Shown here piece by piece: positions 1-8,867 of a DNA stretch of 11,101 nucleotides. Origin of the DNA: Deltaproteobacteria bacterium (GTDB lineage Bacteria > Desulfobacterota_C > Deferrisomatia > Deferrisomatales > JACRMM01); contig JACRCS010000597.1 of NCBI GenBank assembly GCA_016218905.1, forward strand, positions 1-11,101. The letters are read 5' to 3'. Positions within the stretch are counted from its first letter, which is position 1, and every line of letters begins with the position of its first letter. The position numbers and the translations under genes were made by a program. Below the pieces are notes generated by a model. It did not search any database, was not told where the DNA came from, and was given only the letters and a program-made list of their open reading frames with translations.

Positions 1-1509
1 CGCGCCACCGGCAAGGTGGGCGTCTGCATCGCCACCTCCGGCCCCGGCGCCACCAACCTCGTCACCGGCCTCGCCACCGCCTACATGGACTCGGTACCCA
101 TCGTCGTCTTCACGGGCCAGGTGCCGACCGCCCTCATCGGGAACGACGCCTTCCAGGAGGCGGACATCGTCGGGATCACGAGGCCCTGCACGAAACACAA
201 CTTCCTCGTCAAGGACGTGAAGGACCTCGCGCGCACGATCAAGGAGGCCTTCTACCTCGCCAGCTCCGGCCGGCCCGGGCCCGTCCTGGTGGACCTGCCG
301 AAGGACGTGATCAGCGGCCGCACCGAGTACGTCTACCCCGAGGCGGCGAAGCTCAAGGGGTACAACCCGACCTACGAGGGCCACATCGGTCAGATCCGGA
401 AGGCCGTGAAGGCCCTCCACGGCGCCCGGCGCCCGCTCATCTACGCCGGGGGCGGCGCCGTCATCGCCAACGCCTCGAAGGAGTTGACGGAGTTCGCGCA
501 CCTCCTCCAGCTTCCCGTGACCACCACGCTCATGGGCCTCGGCTCGGTGCCCGGTTCCGATCCCCTCTTCCTGGGGATGCTGGGGATGCACGGCACCTAT
601 CCGGCCAACATGGCCGTCACCCACTGTGACCTCCTGATCGCCGTCGGCGCCCGCTTCGACGACCGGGTGACGGGGAAGATCGACGAGTTCGCGCCCAACG
701 CCCACATCATCCACATCGACATCGATCCCACGTCCATCTCGAAGAACGTCCAGGTGGACGTCCCCATCGTCGGTGACGTAAAGCACGTGCTCAAGAAGGT
801 GCTGAGCCTCGTCCGCGGAGAGGAGTGGGCCCACCGGGGCGAGCACCTGGCCGAGTGGCACCGGGAGATCGAGGTCTGGCGCGATACGCACCAGCTCGGC
901 TACCGCCAGAACGGCGACGTCATCAAGCCGCAGTACGTCGTGGAGCAGCTCCGGGAGGCGACCGGCGGCGACTGCATCGTCGCCACGGAGGTGGGACAGA
1001 ACCAGATGTGGGCCGCCCAGTTCTTCAACCTGGAGCACCCGCGCTGCTGGGTGACGTCCGGCGGACTCGGGACGATGGGCTACGGCTTCCCGGCGGCGCT
1101 CGGCGCCCAGGCGGCGTTTCCGAAGAAGACCGTCATCGACATCGCCGGCGACGGCTCGATCCAGATGAACATCCAGGAGCTCGCCACGGCGGTGCAGTAC
1201 AACCTGCCCGTGAAGATCGCGATCCTGAACAACGGCTTCCTCGGGATGGTCCGGCAGTGGCAGGAGCTCTTCTACCAGAAGCGCTACTCCCACACGCGGA
1301 TGGAGTTCGCGCCCGACTTCGTGAAGCTCGCGGAGGCCTACGGTGCCCTGGGCCTGCGGGCGACGGTCCCGAATGAAGTGCGGCCGGTGATCGAGAAGGG
1401 GCTCGCCCACCCCGGCCCCGTGATCATGGACTTCCGGGTGGACCCGGAGGAGGGCGTCTACCCGATGGTCCCGGCTGGGGCCCCGCTGACCAAGATGCTG
1501 TTGGTCTAG
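1..1509 (+). CDS. ilvB: Acetolactate synthase (acetohydroxyacid synthase) large subunit, 5'-truncated by window edge
   Basis: This is the catalytic subunit of acetohydroxyacid synthase, a ThDP-, FAD- and Mg-dependent enzyme. It condenses two pyruvates, or pyruvate with 2-ketobutyrate, in the first common step of valine, leucine and isoleucine synthesis. The frame is open from base 1 ([20 protein letters not shown]), so the GTG at 16 is internal. About 60-70 N-terminal residues, including the expected catalytic Glu, lie outside the window. Visible family motifs are [37 protein letters not shown], and the ThDP/Mg motif GDGS (visible codon 383) followed 24 residues after GDG by NN (410-411). The C-terminus ([15 protein letters not shown]) is of normal length for the family. 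The TAG stop is formed by the edge of an inserted 114-bp element, and without the element the frame would end at TAA in the same place. ilvN, its regulatory subunit, follows. The identification is very secure. Confidence 0.97.
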   Translation, partial: RATGKVGVCIATSGPGATNLVTGLATAYMDSVPIVVFTGQVPTALIGNDAFQEADIVGITRPCTKHNFLVKDVKDLARTIKEAFYLASSGRPGPVLVDLPKDVISGRTEYVYPEAAKLKGYNPTYEGHIGQIRKAVKALHGARRPLIYAGGGAVIANASKELTEFAHLLQLPVTTTLMGLGSVPGSDPLFLGMLGMHGTYPANMAVTHCDLLIAVGARFDDRVTGKIDEFAPNAHIIHIDIDPTSISKNVQVDVPIVGDVKHVLKKVLSLVRGEEWAHRGEHLAEWHREIEVWRDTHQLGYRQNGDVIKPQYVVEQLREATGGDCIVATEVGQNQMWAAQFFNLEHPRCWVTSGGLGTMGYGFPAALGAQAAFPKKTVIDIAGDGSIQMNIQELATAVQYNLPVKIAILNNGFLGMVRQWQELFYQKRYSHTRMEFAPDFVKLAEAYGALGLRATVPNEVRPVIEKGLAHPGPVIMDFRVDPEEGVYPMVPAGAPLTKMLLV

Positions 1510-1620
1510 TGTCCCGTGCGGTCAGGTCGCGCTACGACCCACAGGCCGAACGGCGGCGAATCAGCGCCGTTCGGCCGCGCAGGGGCTGAAACAGGCAAGG
1601 ACTACCCAGACGGGACACTA
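1507..1620. mobile_element. 114-bp MITE-like element with 11-bp terminal inverted repeats and TA ends
   Basis: The sequence TAGTGTCCCGT (1507-1517) is repeated as its exact reverse complement ACGGGACACTA (1610-1620). A 12-bp perfect inner hairpin lies between them. The outer TA at each end is compatible with a TA target-site duplication, as made by IS630/Tc1-mariner-type elements. Removing 1507-1618, which leaves one TA, restores GTC TAA GGAGCAGGTG ATG. That is an ilvB stop, a Shine-Dalgarno and the ilvN start with 10 bp between the genes, a normal operon junction. This makes a recent insertion into an ancestral junction likely. The element is too short to encode a transposase. The terminal repeats and TA ends are seen directly; mobility and family are inferred. 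An alternative is a non-mobile intergenic palindromic repeat. Confidence 0.72.
1544..1576 (+). repeat. Perfect 12-bp stem-loop inside the ilvB-ilvN element
   Basis: GGCCGAACGGCG (1544-1555) and CGCCGTTCGGCC (1565-1576) are exact reverse complements separated by 9 nt. In the operon transcript this would be a strong GC-rich hairpin 55 bases ahead of the ilvN start. It lacks a following U-run, so it is not a standard intrinsic terminator. It may nevertheless affect mRNA processing or the relative output of ilvB and ilvN (inference). Confidence 0.7.
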
Positions 1621-1631
1621 AGGAGCAGGTG

Positions 1632-2123
1632 ATGAAGCACACGATATCCGTGCTCGTGGAGAACGAGTTCGGCGTTCTCGCCCGGGTCGCCGGCCTCTTC
1701 AGCGGCCGCGGCTTCAACATCGACAGCCTCTCGGTCGCGGAGACGCAGGAGCCCTCGACGAGCCTGATGACGATCGTCACGCGGGGCGACGACCAGATCA
1801 TCGAGCAGATCCTGAAGCAGCTCCACAAGCTCGTGAACGTGATCAAAGTGACGGACCTGCACGAGGGCGAGTACCTGGATCGGGAGCTCGTCCTCGTGAA
1901 GGTGAACGCCTCGGAGCAGACGAAGCCCGAGCTCCTGCGGCTCGTCGACATCTTCCGCGGAAAGGTCGTCGACGTGGCGCCGAAGACCTACACCGTCGAG
2001 ATGACGGGAGACGAGGGCAAGATCCGCGCGCTCCTCGAGCTCCTGCGCCCCCTCGGCATCAAGGAGATCGTGCGCACGGGCAAGGTGGCGATGCCTCGGG
2101 GGATCCAGAGCGTGGCGGTGTAG
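1632..2123 (+). CDS. ilvN: Acetolactate synthase small (regulatory) subunit
   Basis: This is the regulatory subunit of acetohydroxyacid synthase. It activates the large subunit and carries the valine feedback site. The protein has 163 residues, the usual length for the bacterial IlvN/IlvH family. An N-terminal ACT domain covers about residues 3-75 (ISVLVENEFGVLARVAGLFS, then RGFNIDSLSV). It is followed by the family's C-terminal domain (about 80-160, EREL/LVKV and FRGKVVDV type strands). With ATG at 1632 as start, G14, N29 and A36 fall at the same numbers as the residues tied to valine resistance in E. coli IlvH, so feedback control is probably intact. A GTG at 1629 is in frame, but the GGAG at 1622-1625 is better spaced (6 nt) for the ATG. 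The gene follows ilvB and was probably 10 bp from it before the 114-bp element inserted. Confidence 0.96.
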   Translation: MKHTISVLVENEFGVLARVAGLFSGRGFNIDSLSVAETQEPSTSLMTIVTRGDDQIIEQILKQLHKLVNVIKVTDLHEGEYLDRELVLVKVNASEQTKPELLRLVDIFRGKVVDVAPKTYTVEMTGDEGKIRALLELLRPLGIKEIVRTGKVAMPRGIQSVAV

Positions 2124-2126
2124 GCA

Positions 2127-2158
2127 CGGTGATCGGGAGACCCGGTGATCGGGAGTCT
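2127..2158. repeat. Tandem imperfect 16-bp direct repeat after ilvN
   Basis: CGGTGATCGGGAG occurs at 2127-2139 and again at 2143-2155. The two 16-nt units are adjacent and differ at two positions. Each unit can be read as heptamers (GGTGATC, GGGAGAC/GGGAGTC) related in style to the TGAT-type heptamer array that begins 35 bases downstream, so it may be an eroded part of the same repeat tract. Confidence 0.6.
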
Positions 2159-2192
2159 CGAGAATATCGGCGGCCGATCAGCGACCACGAAG

Positions 2193-3280
<1,088 letters not shown>

Positions 3281-3343
3281 TTTTCGGTTTTCAGTTTTCG
3301 GTTTTCAGTTTTTACCGAGGACCGACGACCGATAACCGATTCC
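3281..3343. repeat. Nine-unit heptamer tandem array between ilvC and leuA
   Basis: Beginning directly after the ilvC stop, nine contiguous 7-nt units run to 3343. Units 1-4 alternate TTTTCGG and TTTTCAG. Unit 5 is TTTTTAC. Units 6-9 are CGAGGAC, CGACGAC, CGATAAC and CGATTCC. The last units resemble the TGATTAC/TGATTCC units of the array before ilvC. As there, the tract is followed by CAC and then the next gene's Shine-Dalgarno (GGAGG at 3347-3351 for leuA). The array therefore occupies all of the intergenic space except the ribosome binding site. The T-rich units give a local composition very unlike the flanking genes. Confidence 0.83.
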
Positions 3344-3355
3344 CACGGAGGCCCT

Positions 3356-4885
3356 ATGAGCACCGTCACGATCTTCGATACGACCCTGAGGGACGGGGAG
3401 CAGTCGCCCGGCGCGTCCATGAACACGGAGGAGAAGCTGCGCATCGCGCAGGCGCTCGAGCGCCTCCGGGTCGACGTCATCGAGGCGGGCTTTCCCATCT
3501 CGTCCCAGGGCGACTTCGAGGCGGTCAAGCTGATCGCCGAGCGGGTGAGAGGCGTGCAGGTGGCGGGGCTCGCGCGGGCGGGCAAGGAGGACATCGACCG
3601 GGCCTGGGAGGCGTTGAAGGGAGGTGCGAACCCGAGGATCCACACCTTCCTCGCCACCTCCGAGATCCACATGAAGCACAAGCTCCGGAAACGCCCGGAC
3701 GAGGTCTTGGAGCAAGCAGTGGAGGCCGTCAAGTACGCCCGCCGCTACACGTCCAACGTCGAGTTCTCCGCCGAGGACGCGGTGCGGAGCGACCTCGACT
3801 TCCTCTGCCGGGTGGTCGAGGCGGTGATCGAGGCCGGCGCCACGACGGTGAACATCCCCGACACGGTTGGCTACGCCGTGCCCTCCGAGTTCGGGGTGAT
3901 GATCGCGAGCCTCATGAACCGGGTGCCGAACATCGACAAAGCAGTCGTCTCGGTCCACTGCCACAACGACCTCGGCCTCGCGGTGGCGAACTCGGTAGCC
4001 GCGGTTCAGGCGGGCGCCCGCCAGGTGGAGTGCACGATCAACGGCATCGGCGAGCGGGCGGGGAACACGTCGCTCGAAGAGTTCGTGATGGTGCTGCGCA
4101 CCCGGCCCGATAGCTTCGTCACCCAGACGAACATTGCCACCGAGCACCTCTACCCGACGAGCCGCCTCGTGAGCCTCGTCAGCGGCCTGCCCGTGCAGCC
4201 CAACAAGGCGATCGTCGGCGCCAACGCCTTCGCGCACGAGTCCGGCATCCACCAGGACGGGGTGCTCAAGGAGAAGCTCACCTACGAGATCCTGACGCCG
4301 CAGTCCGTGGGCGTGCCGACGAACGCGCTCGTGCTGGGAAAGCTCTCGGGACGCCACGCCTTCCGAGAGAAGGTGGTCGCGCTCGGCTACGAACTGAGCG
4401 ACGAGCAGCTGAACACTGCCTTCCAGGCCTTCAAGGACCTGGCGGACAAGAAGAAGGTCGTCTACGACGAGGACATCGACGCCCTCATCGCAGAGAAGAT
4501 CCTCCGGCTTCCGGACCGCTTCCGTCTCGTCTACCTGAACGTGAACTCCGGCACGGTGACCGTGCCCACGGCCACGGTCCAGATGGAGATTGACGGAATC
4601 GTGCGCCAGGAAGCGGATTTCGGCGACGGCCCGGTGGACGCCGCCTTTACGGTCATCAAGAAGCTCACGCGCAAGACCCCGCGCCTCGTGAACTTCTCGA
4701 TCAACTCGATCACCGGCGGCACCGACGCACAGGCCGAGGTGAGCGTCCGGATCGAGGAGGACGGCACCATGGCCAACGGGCAGGCGGCCGACACGGACAT
4801 CGTCGTCGCCTCGGCCAAGGCCTTCGTCCACGCCCTGAACAAGCTCGAACACCGGAAGAAGAAGGCGTTTACGGCGCAGTTGTAG
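3356..4885 (+). CDS. leuA: 2-isopropylmalate synthase
   Basis: This enzyme condenses acetyl-CoA with 2-ketoisovalerate, the committed step of leucine synthesis. The protein has 509 residues, the usual length of bacterial LeuA type 1. The catalytic HMGL-like TIM barrel occupies about residues 1-270, with [15 protein letters not shown] at 8-22 (metal-binding D8), HCHND at 201-205 (metal ligands H201 and H203) and NGIGERAGN at 229-237 (ligand N237). These motifs with the strongly LeuA-like HESGIHQDG and the C-terminal LeuA dimer/regulatory domain (about 370-509, leucine feedback) separate it from homocitrate or citramalate synthase. GGAGG at 3347-3351 precedes the ATG. It is the last gene of the visible ilvBNC-leuA operon; leuC, leuD and leuB do not follow. 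Confidence 0.96.
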   Translation: MSTVTIFDTTLRDGEQSPGASMNTEEKLRIAQALERLRVDVIEAGFPISSQGDFEAVKLIAERVRGVQVAGLARAGKEDIDRAWEALKGGANPRIHTFLATSEIHMKHKLRKRPDEVLEQAVEAVKYARRYTSNVEFSAEDAVRSDLDFLCRVVEAVIEAGATTVNIPDTVGYAVPSEFGVMIASLMNRVPNIDKAVVSVHCHNDLGLAVANSVAAVQAGARQVECTINGIGERAGNTSLEEFVMVLRTRPDSFVTQTNIATEHLYPTSRLVSLVSGLPVQPNKAIVGANAFAHESGIHQDGVLKEKLTYEILTPQSVGVPTNALVLGKLSGRHAFREKVVALGYELSDEQLNTAFQAFKDLADKKKVVYDEDIDALIAEKILRLPDRFRLVYLNVNSGTVTVPTATVQMEIDGIVRQEADFGDGPVDAAFTVIKKLTRKTPRLVNFSINSITGGTDAQAEVSVRIEEDGTMANGQAADTDIVVASAKAFVHALNKLEHRKKKAFTAQL

Positions 4886-5094
4886 AAGCTTCCGTACTGA
4901 AACGGTGCGGTCCGTCCGGCCTGCCCTGTGCCGGCGGATCGTGCCGCCCCTCCGGTCTTCCTCAGGACCCGTCGAACCGGCGGGTCCCTTCGCTCCCGGC
5001 TCCGGCGGTGCAACCTGCCGAGGCCGCGGCGACCTTCGTCGCCTGGCTCACGGCCCCGGACAAGGGCTAGGTGCTCCATCCGGGACTTCGGCAA

Positions 5095-5117
5095 GGACAA
5101 GTACTGTCCGCTCTTTT
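5095..5117 (+). terminator. Weak intrinsic terminator candidate downstream of leuA
   Basis: GGACA (5095-5099) and TGTCC (5105-5109) form a 5-bp stem with a 5-nt loop. GCTC and a run of five T (5113-5117) follow. The stem is short for an intrinsic terminator and lies about 210 bases past leuA, so this is only a candidate. Confidence 0.25.
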
Positions 5118-5152
5118 TCCCAACTCGGACGCGTGGAAGAACGCCAGGGGTC

Positions 5153-5182
5153 GCTGAAAAACCACGGAAGGGGTTTTTCGGC
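5153..5182. repeat. 11-bp stem-loop in the leuA-chemoreceptor spacer
   Basis: GCTGAAAAACC (5153-5163) pairs with GGTTTTTCGGC (5172-5182) with one wobble pair and an 8-nt loop. The A-tract/T-tract stem stands out from the GC-rich surroundings. No U-run follows on either strand outside the stem, so it is not a standard terminator. Its role is unknown. Confidence 0.5.
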
Positions 5183-5512
5183 ACCCCGTTTGAGCGCCTG
5201 AGACGGCCGATGAGACACGCCGTCCGTGCCGCAGTTGAGTTCACAAGGGCTCAAGAGTGCCCAGGGCCAAAACGATACGTAGTTTTGAAGCCGCGTCCGG
5301 ACCTCTCGGGCTTCGCGGTGGGAGGTCGAGGAGCCGTTCGAGGCCGTGATCGGTTTGGAGAGATCCACCAGCACAGCAGAACTGCCCACATCCAGAGAAC
5401 TCCCGCAGACGCGTAGCCAGGCCGTGAGACAGGAGCTCCGGACGTCGCTGAGCTCCGAGGAATTCCGTACCAGCACCCCAGCACCGCAGAACACGAAGCT
5501 AGAGGAGGGTTC

Positions 5513-8500
5513 ATGAAGCTCACCCGGTCGATCAAGGCAAAGGTTCTGGCCTCGACCTTTCTCATCCTGGGCGTCCTGATCGCCTTCTTCTCGGTGGTCA
5601 GCTACCGCGGGGAGAAGGCTCGGTTCAGGGGAGCCATGGACGAGAAGCTCGGCATCTCGTTCAACGTGTTCCTCTCCTGCATAGAGACCGACAAGGAAGC
5701 ACTGGCCAAGACCCTGGGCGCGATCGTCCGTAACGAAGAGCTCCTGCGGCTGCTTTCGACCAAGGACCGGAACGGGCTCCTTGCGGCGGCCAAGCCGATG
5801 TTCGACGACCTGAAGTCTCGCTTCATGATCACTCATCTCTACTTCATCCAGCCCGACGGGAACGTGCTGTTGAGGGTCCACAAGCCCGAGCAGTTCGGAG
5901 ATCCGCTGAAGCGCGTCACGTTTCTGAAAGCGCAGCAGACCGGCGCCCTCGCCGCCGGGATCGAGCTGGGAAAGAACTTCTTCTCGCTGCGTACCATCCA
6001 GCCCGTCCACCACCGGGGAGCCTTCATCGGCTATATCGAGGTCGGCCAGGAAATCGACCATATCTTCAGTCGGTTCAAGCAACTGACGACTCACGACGCC
6101 TCGATCTTCCTGGCAAAGGACTACGTCCGGAGCAAGGCCGCGGAAGTCAGGGGCGAGGAGATCGGCAAGTTCTCCCTTCTCCACGCGACACAACCCAAGC
6201 TGGCGGAGGAGGCGGCTCGCACCCTGGACCTCGGGGGAGGGCTGGAAGAGCTGAAGGTCTCGGAGGCGCAGACCTCCCACGGAACCCGGTTCGTCGCCCG
6301 GGGCCCGTTCAAGGATGCCGCGGGGGAGACGGCAGGGGTGCTGTTGATCGACGCGGACGCCTCACAGTACCTCGCCGCCGCCCGCAGAGGCTTCCTCATG
6401 AACTTCCTGCTCCTCCTGGCGGGCTTCGGGTCCGCCGCCGTGGCCGGGACCGTCCTCCTCCGAAAGGCGGTCCTCGATCCCGTCTTGGCCATCCATGAGG
6501 ACCTCGGGCGGGTCGCCCGGGGCGATCTCACCTGCACCGTCCACTCCGACCGCCAGGACGAGATCGGGATGTTGGCCGCCGCGGTTGGGGAGGTGGTCGA
6601 GACCCTCCGCAGGCTCGTCTGCGAGACGGGCGCGCTAACCGAGGCGGCGGTGGAGGGGCGGCTCGACTCCCGGGGAGAGGCCGAAGCTTTTCAGGGGGGC
6701 TACCGTGAGATCGTAACCGGTTTCAATCGGACGCTCGACGGGGTCCTCGGTTTCCTCGACACGATGCCGGCGCCCGCCCTGGTCGTGGATCGGGAGTTCT
6801 CGATCCGGTACGTCAACGCAGCGGGGGCGGCCCTTCTCGGGCGAGCCAAGGCCGACGTGCTCGGGACGAAGTGTTACGAGCATTTCCGCAGTTCCGAGTG
6901 TCGGACGGGGAAGTGCGCCTGTGCCCAGGCCATGCAGACGGGGCGGGAAGCGATCTCCGAGACCGACGCGCACCCCAACGGGACGAAGCTGGACGTTCTT
7001 TTCTCGGCCGTGCCGGTGAGGGACCGGAGCGGCGCGACCATCGGCGCCTTCGAGGTGATCCAGGATCGGACGGCGGTCAAGGAGGCGGCGAGGCTCGCGT
7101 CCAAAGTCGCGGGTTTCCAAGACGATCAGGTCCGAAACCTCATCGGAAGCATGGATCGGCTCGCCCAGGGGGATCTGGACTTCACCGTCTCGGTCGCGGC
7201 TGGAGACTCCGACACCGCGGAAGCACGGGAGCGATTCCATGAGATCGCGGAATCGGTCAACCGCAGCGTCGGAAGGATCAAGGCGATGGTGGGCGACGTG
7301 AGCTCCCTCGTCTCTGCCGCCCTGGAGGGCCGGCTCGCCACGAGAGTGGACGCGTTCAAGCACCAGGGCGAGTACCGGCGGATCGTCGAGGGCATCAATC
7401 TCACGCTCGACGCGGTCATCGGGCCGCTTCAGGTGGCGGCCAGCTACATCGACCGAATCAGCAAGGGCGACGTCCCGCCGAAGATCACCGAGGCTTACAG
7501 CGGAGACTTCAGCCCAATCAAGGAGAACTTGAACGTGCTGATCGACGCCATGGGGAAGGTCACGAAAGTGGCCCAGGAGATCGCGCACGGCAATCTCCGG
7601 ATCGAAGTGCCCCAGCGCAGCGAGCAGGACGAGCTGATGCGGGCCATGGCCTTGATGGTCCACAAGCTCCCGGCGGTGGTGAAGGAGGTGAAGGGAGCTG
7701 CGGCCAACGTGGCGGCGGGTAGCGAGCATCTCAGCTCTTCAGCTCAGACCATGAGCCACGGCGCGTCCGAACAAGCTTCTTCGGTCGAGGAGGTCTCGTC
7801 CTCCATGGAGCAGATGAGCGCCAACATCCGTCAGAACGCCGACAACGCCAGCCAGACCGAGAAAATCGCGGTCAAGGTCGCCTCGGACGCGGAGAAGGGC
7901 GGCGAAGCCGTGAAAGAAACGGTAGACGCCATGAAGCAGATCGCCACCAAGATCTCCATCATCGAGGAGATCGCCCGGCAGACGAACCTCCTCGCGCTCA
8001 ACGCGGCCATCGAGGCCGCACGCGCGGGCGAACACGGGAAGGGCTTCGCGGTGGTCGCCTCGGAGGTTCGAAAGCTGGCCGAACGAAGCCAGCGAGCGGC
8101 GGGAGAGATCACCGAGCTGTCGCGGGCGAGCGTGGAGATCGCGGTGTTCGCCGGAGACCTTCTCTCCAAGATCCTCCCGGACGTGCAGAACACGGCCGAG
8201 CTCGTCCAGGAGATCAGTGCGGCGTCGCGAGAGCAGGACGGCGGGGCAGAGCAGATCAATCGAGCGATCCAGCAGCTGGACGTCGTCATCCAGCAGAACG
8301 CTTCCGTCTCCCAGGAAATGAGCGCGGCGGCGGAGGAGCTCTCCGGGCAAGCCGACCAGCTCCAGACGGCGATCGCGTTCTTCGAGGTCGAGAACGAGGC
8401 GCTTCGGCCGGACACCGCGGCGCGCCGCTCGCCCGCAAAGCGTAGCGCGTCCGGCTCCGGATCGCTCGGGAGCGGCCTGAGCGGCAAACCTCCTGCAGGC

Positions 8501-8572
8501 CGGCCCGACTCGGCCGATACCGGTCTCCGCCCGACGATCGAGCGGGACGATCCGGACTTCGAGCGGTTCTGA
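5513..8572 (+). CDS. Methyl-accepting chemotaxis protein with Cache-type sensor, HAMP-like units, Cys-rich PAS and C-terminal pentapeptide
   Basis: This is a transmembrane chemoreceptor that signals to CheA/CheW. The 1019 residues divide as follows. TM1 is at about 11-30. A periplasmic sensor spans about 31-293, and its centre ([19 protein letters not shown], later [16 protein letters not shown] and FIGYIEVG) resembles the dCache_3 type. TM2 is at about 294-316 and a HAMP at about 317-370. A PAS domain (about 412-522) carries C454, C463, C468 and C470. HAMP-like units follow between about 540 and 725 ([37 protein letters not shown]). The methyl-accepting coiled coil runs from about 725 to 958, with the SSVEEVSSS site near 756-764, the tip [21 protein letters not shown] and a second site near 904-918. 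A 56-residue Ser/Gly/Pro/Arg linker ends in DFERF. GGAGGG at 5504-5509 supports the ATG. The ligand is unknown. No che genes are adjacent, so it probably serves a cluster elsewhere. Confidence 0.95.
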   Translation: MKLTRSIKAKVLASTFLILGVLIAFFSVVSYRGEKARFRGAMDEKLGISFNVFLSCIETDKEALAKTLGAIVRNEELLRLLSTKDRNGLLAAAKPMFDDLKSRFMITHLYFIQPDGNVLLRVHKPEQFGDPLKRVTFLKAQQTGALAAGIELGKNFFSLRTIQPVHHRGAFIGYIEVGQEIDHIFSRFKQLTTHDASIFLAKDYVRSKAAEVRGEEIGKFSLLHATQPKLAEEAARTLDLGGGLEELKVSEAQTSHGTRFVARGPFKDAAGETAGVLLIDADASQYLAAARRGFLMNFLLLLAGFGSAAVAGTVLLRKAVLDPVLAIHEDLGRVARGDLTCTVHSDRQDEIGMLAAAVGEVVETLRRLVCETGALTEAAVEGRLDSRGEAEAFQGGYREIVTGFNRTLDGVLGFLDTMPAPALVVDREFSIRYVNAAGAALLGRAKADVLGTKCYEHFRSSECRTGKCACAQAMQTGREAISETDAHPNGTKLDVLFSAVPVRDRSGATIGAFEVIQDRTAVKEAARLASKVAGFQDDQVRNLIGSMDRLAQGDLDFTVSVAAGDSDTAEARERFHEIAESVNRSVGRIKAMVGDVSSLVSAALEGRLATRVDAFKHQGEYRRIVEGINLTLDAVIGPLQVAASYIDRISKGDVPPKITEAYSGDFSPIKENLNVLIDAMGKVTKVAQEIAHGNLRIEVPQRSEQDELMRAMALMVHKLPAVVKEVKGAAANVAAGSEHLSSSAQTMSHGASEQASSVEEVSSSMEQMSANIRQNADNASQTEKIAVKVASDAEKGGEAVKETVDAMKQIATKISIIEEIARQTNLLALNAAIEAARAGEHGKGFAVVASEVRKLAERSQRAAGEITELSRASVEIAVFAGDLLSKILPDVQNTAELVQEISAASREQDGGAEQINRAIQQLDVVIQQNASVSQEMSAAAEELSGQADQLQTAIAFFEVENEALRPDTAARRSPAKRSASGSGSLGSGLSGKPPAGRPDSADTGLRPTIERDDPDFERF

Positions 8573-8652
8573 AGTCCTTCGAACCGGCCGACCTCGTCCA
8601 GGGCGTTCAGCGGCCGGGAGGTGTCTGCTCCGCCTCCCGCCGGATCTGAAGG

Positions 8653-8746
8653 TCAGGTCTTCGTCTTTCGCAGCCTTCCGACTCCCAGCACGCCGGGCGA
8701 GGCCGCTGCCGAGGAGCAAGCACACCCGAAGGGTCGTGGCCGGCGC
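8653..8746 (-). pseudogene. Frameshifted relic of a PEP-CTERM sorting signal
   Basis: On the minus strand one frame reads APATTLRVCLLLGSGLA, then breaks. A second frame continues GVLGVGRLRKTKT and a TGA stop at 8653-8655. Dropping one C in the CGCCCGGCG run joins them into LLLGSGLAGVLGVGRLRK plus a basic tail. That is the shape of a PEP-CTERM C-terminus: a Pro-containing motif, a hydrophobic Gly-rich helix and an Arg/Lys tail. The intact PEP-CTERM gene ends about 120 bases upstream on the same strand with a different sequence, so this is either the end of a second degraded gene or an old partial duplication. No protein body is recognisable between 8747 and 8867. A simple sequencing error could restore the motif but would still leave no full gene. 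Confidence 0.55.
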
Positions 8747-8831
8747 AGATCTCGAGCCTCCGTGCTCTCCTGGGGTGCCCCCATCCTGTGGGCGGCGCAT
8801 GGATGCGCAAGAGTCGGGCAATGGCACTGGG

Positions 8832-8852
8832 GCCGTGCGCCGTGCGCCGTGC
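8832..8852. repeat. Three exact heptamer repeats GCCGTGC
   Basis: Three perfect copies of GCCGTGC occur in tandem, with a related GCCGGCC as a fourth, partial unit. They lie 16 bases past the stop codon of the PEP-CTERM gene, in non-coding DNA. This is the third tract with a 7-nt period in the window, though its unit sequence differs from those in the ilv-leu operon. A GC-rich unit in GC-rich DNA is weaker evidence than the AT-richer arrays. Confidence 0.65.
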
Positions 8853-8867
8853 GCCGGCCGCTACGGG

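Larger units (their letters stand above)
4886..5512. other. 627-bp spacer between leuA and the chemoreceptor gene, no convincing gene
   Basis: Open frames here are short, lack ribosome binding sites and read as low-complexity Arg/Pro/Gly typical of GC-rich non-coding DNA. One frame ending at TAG 5068-5070 gives AAATFVAWLTAPDKG, which faintly recalls the C-terminus of an ABC-transporter substrate-binding protein. It could be a relic, but the evidence is thin. Small inverted repeats occur at 5095-5109, 5153-5182, 5202-5224, and CAAAAC/GTTTTG at 5268-5273/5282-5287. The spacer must contain the end of the operon transcript and the receptor promoter, but no promoter boxes are clear. Confidence 0.6.

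Noticed and set aside
16..1509. GTG at 16 as the true start of ilvB
   Set aside because: The frame is open to base 1 and encodes conserved residues (RATGK) immediately before, so the gene continues beyond the window edge.
3305..4852. Long minus-strand open frame (about 515 codons) opposite leuA
   Set aside because: It lies antiparallel to an unambiguous leuA. Its His/Asp/Arg/Leu-heavy composition is the usual mirror of a GC-rich gene, and it has no recognisable motifs.
4960..5070. Possible C-terminal relic of an ABC substrate-binding protein (AAATFVAWLTAPDKG then stop)
   Set aside because: Only about 12-15 residues look protein-like and nothing upstream in any frame supports the family, so chance is likely in GC-rich DNA.
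5206..5213. Sigma-28-type -10 box (GCCGATGA) upstream of the chemoreceptor
   Set aside because: There is no TAAA-like -35 box at the required spacing, so a flagellar-type promoter is not supported.
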